A stretch of DNA of 64,000 nt. Source: Mesorhizobium sp. STM 4661 (GTDB lineage: Bacteria > Pseudomonadota > Alphaproteobacteria > Rhizobiales > Rhizobiaceae). The notes under the pieces are model-generated. The model saw only the letters and a program-made list of their open reading frames with translations. It did not search any database and had not been told where the DNA came from. Positions 45,624-53,656 of this stretch are shown here, piece after piece. The translations under genes were made by a program, and so were the position numbers. Every line of letters starts with the position of its first letter. Within the stretch, counting starts at the first letter, position 1. Where the stretch lies: positions 1 through 64,000 of the forward strand of contig NZ_CAAF010000004.1 of NCBI RefSeq assembly GCF_000359125.1, read 5' to 3'.

Positions 45624-46541
45624 ATGCCGCTCGCGATGAACCGTGAGGTTTTCATTACCTGTGCTGTGACCGGGTCCGGTGGCTCGCAGGACCGCAGCCC
45701 GCATGTGCCGCGTTCGCCCAAGCAGATCGCCGATTCCGCCATCGACGCGGCAAAGGCGGGTGCGGCGATCGTCCACTGCCACGTGCGCGACCCCGAGACC
45801 GGCAAGCCCAGGCGCGACGTCAATCTCTACCGTGAGGTAACCGAGCGCATCCGTGCGGCAGACGTTGACGTTGTGCTCAACCTCACCGCCGGCATGGGCG
45901 GCGACATGGTGTTCGGATCGCCCGAAGCACCGCTGCCCCTGAATGAAAAGGGCACGGATATGGGCGGCGCCACCAATCGCGTGGAACATGTGCGCCAGTG
46001 CCTGCCGGAAATCTGCACGCTGGATTGCGGCACGATGAACTTCGCCGAAGCCGACTATGTCATGACCAACACGCCCGGCATGCTGCGCGCCATGGGCGGC
46101 ATGATGACGGCGCTCGGCGTCAAGCCGGAGATCGAGGCCTTCGACACCGGGCATCTGTGGTTCGCCAAGCAGTTGGTCGAGGAACAGATACTCAAGCCGG
46201 ACGCATTGGTGCAGCTCTGCATGGGCGTGCCGTGGGGAGCCCCCGACGATCTCAACACCTTCATGGCCATGGTCAACAATGTGCCGTCGACCTGGAACTG
46301 GTCTGCTTTTTCGATCGGCCGCAACCAGATGGCCTATGCAGCCGCCGCGGTGCTGGCCGGCGGCAATGTCCGCGTCGGGCTGGAGGACAATCTGTGGCTC
46401 GACAAGGGCGTGCTCGCCACCAATGCGCAGCTGGTCGAACGTGCGGCCAGCATCGTCACCAATCTGGGCGCCCGGATCCTTGGGCCCGAGGAAGTGCGCC
46501 AGAAGCTCAATCTGACCAAGCGCGCGCCGATAGCGGCATAA
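45624..46541 (+). CDS. BKACE/DUF849 enzyme, 3-dehydrocarnitine cleavage
   Basis: Beta-keto acid cleavage enzyme, 305 aa. The zinc site is in IVHCHVRDPETGKPRRDV and GVPWGAPDDLNTFMAM; GLEDNLWLDKGVLATN is typical. GGGAGGAA lies 6 nt before the ATG at 45624. It condenses 3-dehydrocarnitine with acetyl-CoA to give acetoacetate and betainyl-CoA, the role shown for the BKACE linked to L-carnitine dehydrogenase; that dehydrogenase is two genes downstream. Confidence 0.87.
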   Translation: MPLAMNREVFITCAVTGSGGSQDRSPHVPRSPKQIADSAIDAAKAGAAIVHCHVRDPETGKPRRDVNLYREVTERIRAADVDVVLNLTAGMGGDMVFGSPEAPLPLNEKGTDMGGATNRVEHVRQCLPEICTLDCGTMNFAEADYVMTNTPGMLRAMGGMMTALGVKPEIEAFDTGHLWFAKQLVEEQILKPDALVQLCMGVPWGAPDDLNTFMAMVNNVPSTWNWSAFSIGRNQMAYAAAAVLAGGNVRVGLEDNLWLDKGVLATNAQLVERAASIVTNLGARILGPEEVRQKLNLTKRAPIAA

Positions 46542-46562
46542 ATTATTCGCTGGGAGGTCGAC

Positions 46563-47192
46563 ATGACTACCGTCAAATTCACCGCGATGAAGGATGGCGA
46601 CAAGGACGACTACGAATTCCTGACCGCCCATGAAATCGACTATGCCGCAAAGACTGGCGAGCGGCTGCTCGACGCACTGGTGCAGCTCGACGAGGGCCTG
46701 TCGGGCTACAAGATCACACGGCTTGGCCATTCGCTGCAGGCGGCCACCCGCGCCTGGCGCGACGGCGCCGACACCGACTGGATCGCCTGCGCGCTGCTGC
46801 ACGACATCGGCGATATCTACGCGCCCTACAATCACGACGAATATGCAGCGGCCATACTAAAACCCTTCGTGCGCGAGCAATGCACCTGGGCGGTGGAGAA
46901 GCATGGCGACTTCCAGCGCCTCTATTATGCCCACCACCTCGGCGGCAATCCCCATGCCCGCGACCGCTTCGCCGGCCACGCCTATTTCGACGATTGCGAC
47001 CAATTTTGCGAGCGCTGGGACCAGTCGAGCTTCGACCCCGATTACGAGACGCTGCCGATCGAGTTCTTCCGGCCCTTCGTGCTCGAAGTGTTCGCGCGCA
47101 AGGCCTACGACGCGTCCGTGATCCGCACCGGCGAGCGCGTGCCTCTCGTCGATCCAACAATTGCCAAGACAAGAACCGGAGCTTCCGCATGA
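46563..47192 (+). CDS. HD-domain protein of the carnitine operon
   Basis: Protein of 209 aa with the HD signature: ITRLGHSLQAATRAW, ALLHDIGDIYAPYNHDEYAA, VEKHGDFQRLYYAHHLG and WDQSSFDPDYETLP. The layout resembles the PhnZ/TmpB-like iron HD oxygenases rather than nucleotide phosphohydrolases, but this is only pattern similarity. It is the second gene of the operon, and its stop overlaps the carnitine dehydrogenase start (ATGA). It could act on carnitine- or betaine-derived compounds. Confidence 0.75.
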   Translation: MTTVKFTAMKDGDKDDYEFLTAHEIDYAAKTGERLLDALVQLDEGLSGYKITRLGHSLQAATRAWRDGADTDWIACALLHDIGDIYAPYNHDEYAAAILKPFVREQCTWAVEKHGDFQRLYYAHHLGGNPHARDRFAGHAYFDDCDQFCERWDQSSFDPDYETLPIEFFRPFVLEVFARKAYDASVIRTGERVPLVDPTIAKTRTGASA

Positions 47193-48283
47193 GCATCATC
47201 AACAAGGCGGCCGCCATTGGCGGCGGCGTCATCGGCGCCGGCTGGGTGGCGCGGCTGCTCTTGAATGGCATCGACGTGTCGATCTTCGATCCCGATCCCG
47301 AGGCGTCACGCAAGGTCAGCGAGGTGATGAAGGGCGCGCGCCGCGCCTACAAGCAGATGCTGCCCGGCGGCCTCCCGAAAGAGGGCAAACTGACCTTCTC
47401 CAAGACCATCGCCGAGGCGGTGGCCGATGCCGACTTCATCCAGGAAAGCGTGCCGGAGCGGCTCGATCTCAAGCACCGGGTGCTGGCCGAGATCGATCTC
47501 CACGCGCCGGCCAACGCCATTGTCGGTTCATCGACCTCCGGCATCAAGCCGACCGACATGCAGGTGGCGATGAAGAAGCATCCCGAGCGGCTGGTCGTCG
47601 GCCATCCGTTCAACCCGGTCTACCTGTTGCCGCTGGTCGAGATCGTCGGCGGCGAACAGACCTTTCCCGAGGCGATCGAGGTCGCCAAGGAGATCTATGC
47701 CTCGATCGGCATGAAGCCTGTCGTCATCCGCAAGGAGATCGAGGCCTTCGTCGGCGACCGCCTGCTCGAAGCGGCATGGCGCGAGGCGCTGTGGCTGATC
47801 AAGGACGGCATCTGCACCGTCGAGGAACTCGACGACATCATGCGCTATGGCTTCGGCCTGCGCTGGGCGCAGATGGGCATGTTCCAGGTCTATCGCGTCG
47901 CCGGCGGCGAGGCCGGCATGCGCCACTTCATGGCGCAGTTCGGGCCGTGCCTGAAATGGCCGTGGACCAAACTGATGGATGTGCCGGAGTTCAACGACGA
48001 ACTGGTCGATCTGATCGCCACGCAGTCGGACGACCAGGCACATGGCCTGTCGATCCGCGAGCTGGAAAAGATTCGCGACGACAATCTGGTCGCCATCATG
48101 GATGCACTGTCGAAGCAGAACAAAGGCAAGGGCTGGGGCGCCGGCGCCCTGCACAAGGACTATACCAGGCAATTGGCTAAACTGGCGGCGAAGAAGCCCA
48201 CCGCCTCCAAGGCGGCTGTCAAGGCCAAGGCCTCAAAGGCGGCGAAGAAGGTCGAGAAGCCGAAGAAAAAGAAGAAGGGCTGA
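47189..48283 (+). CDS. L-carnitine dehydrogenase (3-hydroxyacyl-CoA dehydrogenase family)
   Basis: Protein of 364 aa. The NAD-binding motif is AIGGGVIGAGWVARLLLNG and the catalytic region VVGHPFNPVYLLPLVEIVGG. It oxidises L-carnitine to 3-dehydrocarnitine for the BKACE enzyme. After about residue 328 comes a Lys/Ala-rich tail (KPTASKAAVKAKASKAAKK, ending PKKKKKG), not part of the enzyme fold. In several rhizobia the enzyme carries a C-terminal thioesterase domain instead; none is present here. ATGA coupling to the HD gene; the next gene starts 4 nt after its stop. Confidence 0.87.
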   Translation: MSIINKAAAIGGGVIGAGWVARLLLNGIDVSIFDPDPEASRKVSEVMKGARRAYKQMLPGGLPKEGKLTFSKTIAEAVADADFIQESVPERLDLKHRVLAEIDLHAPANAIVGSSTSGIKPTDMQVAMKKHPERLVVGHPFNPVYLLPLVEIVGGEQTFPEAIEVAKEIYASIGMKPVVIRKEIEAFVGDRLLEAAWREALWLIKDGICTVEELDDIMRYGFGLRWAQMGMFQVYRVAGGEAGMRHFMAQFGPCLKWPWTKLMDVPEFNDELVDLIATQSDDQAHGLSIRELEKIRDDNLVAIMDALSKQNKGKGWGAGALHKDYTRQLAKLAAKKPTASKAAVKAKASKAAKKVEKPKKKKKG

Positions 48284-48287
48284 AGCC

Positions 48288-49451
48288 ATGGATTTCGGTC
48301 TTTCGGAGGAACAGAAGCTCATCGTCGAGACGACGCGGGCGTTCGTCGAGAACGAGCTTTACCCGCATGAGCTCGAGGTGGAACGCACCGGCGTGCTGCG
48401 GCGCGAGCTGATCGAGGAGGTCAAGGCCAAGGCGATCGAAGCCGGTCTCTATGCCGCCAACATGCCGGCGGATGTCGGCGGCGCGGGGCTGGATACGGTG
48501 ACCTGGCTGCTCTACGAGAAAGAGCTCGGCCGCGCCAATTACGCGCTGCACTGGACCTGCGTGGCGCGTCCCTCCAACATCCTTCTGGCCGGCACGCCGG
48601 AGCAGCGGGAAAAGTATCTGTTCCCTTGCATTCGCGGCGAGAAGTGGGATTGCCTGGCGATGACCGAGCCGGGCGCCGGCTCCGACCTGCGCGGCATGAA
48701 GGCAACGGCGGTGCAGGACGGCGACGACTGGGTGCTGAACGGCACCAAGCATTTCATCAGCCACGCCGACCTTGCCGATTTCGCCATCGTCTTCATGGCT
48801 TCGGGCGAAGAAGAGACGCCGCGCGGCAAGCGCAAGAAGATCACCGCCTTCTTCGTCGACAAGGGCACCAAGGGTTTTACGGTGCGCGACGGCTACCGCA
48901 ACGTCTCGCATCGCGGCTACACCAACGCCATCCTCGAATTCGACGATTGCCGCTTGCCGGCGAGCCAGGTTCTGGGCGAGGTGCACAAGGGCTTCGAGGT
49001 CGCCAATTCATGGCTGGGCGCGACGCGCCTGCAGGTCGGCGCCACTTGCCTTGGTCGGGCCGAGCGGGCGCTTGGCCACGCCATCGAGTATGCCGCGCAG
49101 CGCCAGCAGTTCGGCCAGCAGATCGGCAAGTTCCAGGGCGTGTCGTTCAAGCTCGCCGATATGGCAACTGAACTGAAAGCGGCCGACCTGATGGTGTTCG
49201 AAGCCGGCTGGAAGTACGATCAGGGCACCGTCACCGATCAGGACATGGCCATGGCCAAGCTGAAGGCCACAGAAATGCTCGCCTTCGTCGCCGACGAGGC
49301 GATCCAGATCCATGGCGGGATGGGGCTGATGGACGATCTGCCGCTGGAGCGCATCTGGCGCGACGCCCGCGTCGAGCGCATCTGGGAAGGCACGTCGGAA
49401 ATCCAGCGCCACATCATTTCGCGGGCGCTGCTGCGCGCGGTTGGGGGTTGA
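48288..49451 (+). CDS. acyl-CoA dehydrogenase, CaiA-like
   Basis: Flavoprotein of 387 aa. FAD-site motifs LAMTEPGAGSDLRGMKA and FISHADLADFAIVF, IHGGMGLMDDLPLERIWRDA and the catalytic Glu in ERIWEGTSEIQRH. In this operon it would oxidise gamma-butyrobetainyl-CoA to crotonobetainyl-CoA; the ligase and CaiD-like hydratase genes follow. It starts 4 nt after the carnitine dehydrogenase. A family D inverted repeat separates it from the ligase gene. Confidence 0.82.
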   Translation: MDFGLSEEQKLIVETTRAFVENELYPHELEVERTGVLRRELIEEVKAKAIEAGLYAANMPADVGGAGLDTVTWLLYEKELGRANYALHWTCVARPSNILLAGTPEQREKYLFPCIRGEKWDCLAMTEPGAGSDLRGMKATAVQDGDDWVLNGTKHFISHADLADFAIVFMASGEEETPRGKRKKITAFFVDKGTKGFTVRDGYRNVSHRGYTNAILEFDDCRLPASQVLGEVHKGFEVANSWLGATRLQVGATCLGRAERALGHAIEYAAQRQQFGQQIGKFQGVSFKLADMATELKAADLMVFEAGWKYDQGTVTDQDMAMAKLKATEMLAFVADEAIQIHGGMGLMDDLPLERIWRDARVERIWEGTSEIQRHIISRALLRAVGG

Positions 49452-49478
49452 CCAGCGCAATGTTTGCATTCCTTCCCA

Positions 49479-49633
49479 CCCCCCTCTGTCCTTCCGGACA
49501 TCTCCCCCTCAAGGGGGGAGATCAGCCGGCACTTTCGATTTCGCCAATCGCCACCGTTGCAGGACTTGGGCCAACGGTGAAGCTGCCCATCTCCCCCCTT
49601 GAGGGGGAGATGCCCGGCAGGGCAGAGGGGGGT
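49479..49633. repeat. long inverted-repeat element, family D (copy 2)
   Basis: Left arm 49479-49522 and right arm 49588-49633 are near-perfect inverted repeats of each other, with the ATCTCCCCC/GGGGGGAGAT hairpin in each. The last bases of the right arm (GAGGGGGGTG) lie 5-8 nt before the ATG of the ligase gene and act as its only ribosome site. Confidence 0.9.
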
Positions 49634-49637
49634 GTTC

Positions 49638-51716
49638 ATGCACAAGCTTGAACGCCTTCTGCGGCCGAAGTCGATCGCCGTGTTCGGCGGCGCGCAGGCG
49701 GCCGCCGTCGTCGCGCAATCGATCAAGATGGGCTTTGCCGGCGAAATCTGGCCGGTCCACCCGACCAAGGACGAGGTCGCCGGCCGCAAGGCCTATCGCT
49801 CCGTGGCCGATTTGCCCGGTGCGCCCGACGCAGCCTTTGTCGGCGTCAACCGGCATCTCACCATCGAGGTGGTCAAGGCGCTGGCCGAACGCGGCGCCGG
49901 CGGCGCGGTCTGTTTTGCCGCCGGCTTCCTCGAGACGGAAGCTTATGACGAGGACGGCGAGCGGCTGCAGGCCGAGTTGGTCGCCGCCGCCGGCCAGATG
50001 CCGATCATCGGGCCGAACTGCTACGGCCTGATCAACTATGCCGACGGCGCGCTGTTGTGGCCGGATCAGCATGGCGGCATCAGGCTGGCCGAGAGCGGCA
50101 AGGGTGTGGCCATCATCACCCAGTCGTCCAACATCGCCATCAACATGACGATGCAGAAACGCGGCCTGCCGATCGCCTTTCTGATGACGGCCGGCAATCA
50201 GGCACAGACCGGGCTTTCCGAAATGGCGCTTGGCCTGATCGAGGACGACCGCGTCACTTCGCTCGGGCTGCACATCGAGGCGTTCGATTCGGTAGCCGGC
50301 TTTGAAAGACTGGCGGCGCGGGCGCGCGAGTTGAAAAAGCCGATCATCGCCATGAAGGTCGGCCGCTCCGAACAGGCGCGGCAAGCGACGGTGTCGCATA
50401 CCGCATCGCTGGCCGGCTCCGACGCCGCCTCCGGCGCGTTCCTGAAGCGGCTCGGCATCGCGCGTGTCGATTCCATCCCCGCCTTCATCGAGGCGCTGAA
50501 GCTGTTGCACGTCACCGGCCCCCTGCCCGGCTACCTTCTGTCGTCGATGAGCTGTTCGGGCGGCGAGGCATCGGTGATGGCCGACAGCGCCGAGGGCCGC
50601 TGGGTGAATTTCCCCGTGCTCACCGACAAGCACCGCGCCCATGTCAAGTCGACGCTCGGCCCGCTGGTCGCGGTCGCCAACCCGTTGGACTATCACACCT
50701 TCATCTGGAACAACGAGCCGGCGATGACCGCCACCTTCACCGCCATGGTGTCGGGCGGCTTCGACCTCAACATGCTGGTGCTCGACTTCCCGCGCCCCGA
50801 CCGCTGCTCGGTCACCGACTGGTGGGCGACGCTGCGCGCCTTCGAATCGGCGCTGAAGACCAACAAGGCGCACGGCGCGATCGTCTCTTCGCTGCCGGAG
50901 AACCTGCCGGAGGAATACACCGCCGAGCTGATGGCGCGCGGCATGGTGCCGTTGTTCGGTATTTCCGAGGCTCTGGACGCCGCCCAGGCGGCCGCTTTCA
51001 TCGGCTGGGCGTGGCGCGAGCCGCAGGCGCAACCCATCGACACGTCAGCCTCCGGCGCGCCGGCCGGCGATCATGTCACGCCCGACGAGGCCGAAGCGAA
51101 AGCGCGGTTGATTGGGGCCGGGCTTTCCGTCCCCAAGGGCGAACGCGCCGGCAATGCGGTCGAGGCGGTGATTTCCTCGATGGCGCTCGGTTTTCCGGTG
51201 GCGCTGAAGGCGCTGGGCGTCACCCACAAATCCGAACTCGGCGCGGTGCGGCTCAACCTCAAGGATGCCGAATCCGTCAGTGCTGCCGCCCATGATCTCT
51301 TGCCGCTCGGCTCCGGCCTCTATGTCGAGCGCATGGTGCGCGACGGCGTCGCCGAACTGATCGTCGGCTTCACCCGCGACCCGATGTTCGGCGCGGTGAT
51401 GACGCTTGGCACCGGCGGTGTGCTGGTCGAGCTGCTGCGCGACAGCGTCACGCTGATGCTGCCGGCGACCCGCGACGATGTCGAGGCGGCGCTGCGCGGC
51501 CTGAAACTGTTCCCGCTGCTCGAAGGCTATCGCGGCCGGCCCAAGGCCGATGTCGCGGCGGCCATCGACGCCATAGCGGGCATTGCCTCCTTCGTGCAGA
51601 AGAATGCCGGCGAGATCGAGGAACTCGACATCAATCCGCTGATCGTCTGCGCGCAAGGCAAAGGCGCCTGGATCGCCGACGCGCTGCTGGTGCTGGGAGA
51701 GAAGAAGCATGTCTGA
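49638..51716 (+). CDS. acyl-CoA ligase, NDP-forming (acetate--CoA-ligase family)
   Basis: Protein of 692 aa. N-terminal CoA-binding domain (LRPKSIAVFGGAQ), succinyl-CoA-ligase-like domains (MKVGRSEQARQATVSHTASL with the phospho-His candidate) and a C-terminal ATP-grasp domain (LGFPVALKALGVTHKSELGA). It would activate gamma-butyrobetaine or carnitine to its CoA ester, in the place CaiC has elsewhere; an acyl-CoA ligase of the ADP-forming type here is inference. The caiD-like gene overlaps its end by 8 nt. Confidence 0.82.
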   Translation: MHKLERLLRPKSIAVFGGAQAAAVVAQSIKMGFAGEIWPVHPTKDEVAGRKAYRSVADLPGAPDAAFVGVNRHLTIEVVKALAERGAGGAVCFAAGFLETEAYDEDGERLQAELVAAAGQMPIIGPNCYGLINYADGALLWPDQHGGIRLAESGKGVAIITQSSNIAINMTMQKRGLPIAFLMTAGNQAQTGLSEMALGLIEDDRVTSLGLHIEAFDSVAGFERLAARARELKKPIIAMKVGRSEQARQATVSHTASLAGSDAASGAFLKRLGIARVDSIPAFIEALKLLHVTGPLPGYLLSSMSCSGGEASVMADSAEGRWVNFPVLTDKHRAHVKSTLGPLVAVANPLDYHTFIWNNEPAMTATFTAMVSGGFDLNMLVLDFPRPDRCSVTDWWATLRAFESALKTNKAHGAIVSSLPENLPEEYTAELMARGMVPLFGISEALDAAQAAAFIGWAWREPQAQPIDTSASGAPAGDHVTPDEAEAKARLIGAGLSVPKGERAGNAVEAVISSMALGFPVALKALGVTHKSELGAVRLNLKDAESVSAAAHDLLPLGSGLYVERMVRDGVAELIVGFTRDPMFGAVMTLGTGGVLVELLRDSVTLMLPATRDDVEAALRGLKLFPLLEGYRGRPKADVAAAIDAIAGIASFVQKNAGEIEELDINPLIVCAQGKGAWIADALLVLGEKKHV

Positions 51717-52491
51717 CGTCATTTCGACCCGCCGCGAGGGCACGATCCTCGAAGTCACGCTCGACCGGCCCAAGGCCAACGCCATCGACCTGAAGACGTC
51801 GCGGCTGATGGGCGAAACGTTCAAGGCATTCCGCGATGACCCGGAGCTGCGCGTCGCCATCGTCAAGACCGCCGGCGACAAGTTCTTCTGCGCCGGCTGG
51901 GATCTCAAGGCCGCGGCCGGCGGCGATGCGGTCGACGGCGACTATGGCGTCGGCGGGTTCGCCGGGCTGCAGGAGTTGCGCGACCTCAACAAGCCGGTCA
52001 TCGCCTGCGTCAACGGCATGGCCGTCGGCGGCGGCTTCGAACTGGCGCTGTCCTGCGACTTGATCTACGCGTCGGACCATTCCTCCTTCGCGCTGCCCGA
52101 AATCCGCGCCGGCACTTTGGCCGATGCGGCGACGATCAAATTGCCGAAGCGCATCCCCTATCACGTCGCCATGGACCTCTTGCTCACCGGCCGCTGGATG
52201 GATGTCGCCGAGGCGCATCGCTGGGGCCTGGTCAACGAAGTGCTGCCCAAGGAAAAGCTCGAGGAGCGCGTCTGGGAGATTGCCCGCCTGCTCGCCGGCG
52301 GCCCGCCGCTGGTCTTCGCGGCGATCAAGGAGACGGCTCGGATTGCCGAGGCACTGACCTTCCAGGATGCGATGAACAAGGTGACGCGCCGGCAGCTGTC
52401 GACCGTCGATGCGCTGTACGGCTCCGAGGACAATATGGAAGGTTTTCGCGCATTCGCCGAAAAGCGCGACCCGGTGTGGAAGGGAAAGTGA
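51709..52491 (+). CDS. caiD: enoyl-CoA hydratase, CaiD-like (carnitinyl-CoA dehydratase)
   Basis: Crotonase-fold enzyme of 260 aa. The oxyanion-hole region is FFCAGWDLKAAAGGD and NGMAVGGGFELALSCDLIYA; the catalytic Glu lies in FALPEIRAGTLADAATI. The long match to the CaiD pattern supports conversion of crotonobetainyl-CoA to L-carnitinyl-CoA. Overlap with the ligase by 8 nt shows coupling. It is the last gene before a family D repeat. Confidence 0.85.
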   Translation: MSDVISTRREGTILEVTLDRPKANAIDLKTSRLMGETFKAFRDDPELRVAIVKTAGDKFFCAGWDLKAAAGGDAVDGDYGVGGFAGLQELRDLNKPVIACVNGMAVGGGFELALSCDLIYASDHSSFALPEIRAGTLADAATIKLPKRIPYHVAMDLLLTGRWMDVAEAHRWGLVNEVLPKEKLEERVWEIARLLAGGPPLVFAAIKETARIAEALTFQDAMNKVTRRQLSTVDALYGSEDNMEGFRAFAEKRDPVWKGK

Positions 52492-52518
52492 CACCGCGGA
52501 GATGATGGCGTTCCGTCA

Positions 52519-52675
52519 CACCCCCCTCTGTCCTGCCGGACATCTCCCCCGCAAGGGGGGAGATTGGCAGCTTCAGGCCCGGCGCCTTTTCTCCAACGCT
52601 GAAAATTGGCGAAAGCAGGCGCGACATCCAATCTCCCCCCTTGCGGGGGAGATGGCCGGCAGGCCAGAGGGGGGT
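52519..52675. repeat. long inverted-repeat element, family D (copy 3)
   Basis: Left arm 52519-52564 (CACCCCCCTCTGTCC to GGGGGGAGATT) and right arm 52631-52675 (ATCTCCCCCCTTGCG to CCAGAGGGGGGTG) pair almost perfectly around a 66-bp centre. Compared with copies 1 and 2, a paired change (CAAG with G/C in the hairpin loop side) is seen in both arms. Confidence 0.9.
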
Positions 52676-52710
52676 GTCCAGGCTCAACCTTGGCAGCCCA
52701 TCCAGCACCC

Positions 52711-53652
52711 ATGACCGACTACGCAAAGCTCATCGACGCCGAGACCTGGGCCTTCATCGAGCGGACCAATTCCTATTATCCGCCGGATACGATCGACTAC
52801 ACGATCGCGCAGCAGCGCGATATCTACGACCGCATGTGCCGCGAGTTCTTTGCCGGCTATCCCCATGGTGTCACCGCGGAAACCAGCGCCATCGCCACGC
52901 CTTCGCACGCCATCCCGATCCGCATCTACCGGACGCCGGCGCCGGAAGCGGCGGCGATGGTGCTGTATTTCCATGGCGGCGGGTTTATCCTCGGTGGGCT
53001 GGACAGCCATGACGACGTCTGCGCCGAGCTTTGTGCCCGCACTGGCTTTGAGGTGGTTTCGGTCGACTACCGGCTGGCGCCGGAACACCTTCACCCGGCC
53101 GCCTTCGATGATGCCATCAGCGCCTTCGAATGGGCTGCTACCACTTACAAGCGGCCGATCCTGCTGTGCGGCGACAGTGCCGGCGGCAATCTCTGCGCCT
53201 CCGTCAGCCATGCGACGCGCGGCCATGCGCGCAAGCCGATCGGCCAAATTGTGATCTATCCCAGCCTCGGCGGCGACCGCTCGCAAGGGTCTTACGTCAC
53301 CCATGCCGAAGCGCCGATGCTAACCATGCGGGACCTCGAATTCTACAAGACTATCCGCACTGGCGGTGTGGACCGAACCGGCGACATCACGCTGTCACCA
53401 CTTGCCGACGCCGATTTTGCCAATCTGCCGCCGAGCGTGCTGATCACCGCCGAATGCGACCCGCTGTCGTCCGACGGCGAGGCCTATCGCGACCGCATCC
53501 TGGCGGCGGGCGGGCACGCCACTTGGTTCGAGGAGCCGGGGCTGGTGCATGGTTATCTCAGGGCCAGGCATACGGTCGGCCGGGCACGATCGAGCTTTAC
53601 CCGGATCGCCGAAGCGGTGTCGGCTCTGGGACGGGGCGAATGGATCTGGTGA
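52711..53652 (+). CDS. alpha/beta hydrolase (HSL-type esterase)
   Basis: Protein of 313 aa. Oxyanion motif FHGGGFILGG, nucleophile Ser in GDSAGGNLC, acid Asp in ECDPLSSDGEAY and His in GLVHGYLRA, as in hormone-sensitive-lipase-like esterases. Cytoplasmic. It follows the family D element, so it may be only loosely linked to the carnitine operon. In principle it could hydrolyse betainyl-CoA, for which no thioesterase is visible, but nothing in it shows this. Confidence 0.8.
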   Translation: MTDYAKLIDAETWAFIERTNSYYPPDTIDYTIAQQRDIYDRMCREFFAGYPHGVTAETSAIATPSHAIPIRIYRTPAPEAAAMVLYFHGGGFILGGLDSHDDVCAELCARTGFEVVSVDYRLAPEHLHPAAFDDAISAFEWAATTYKRPILLCGDSAGGNLCASVSHATRGHARKPIGQIVIYPSLGGDRSQGSYVTHAEAPMLTMRDLEFYKTIRTGGVDRTGDITLSPLADADFANLPPSVLITAECDPLSSDGEAYRDRILAAGGHATWFEEPGLVHGYLRARHTVGRARSSFTRIAEAVSALGRGEWIW

Positions 53653-53656
53653 GGGG

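Noticed and set aside
42111..52675. Family D elements as a CRISPR-like array or insertion sequence
   Set aside because: Copies are kilobases apart, there are no regular spacers and no transposase frame inside them.
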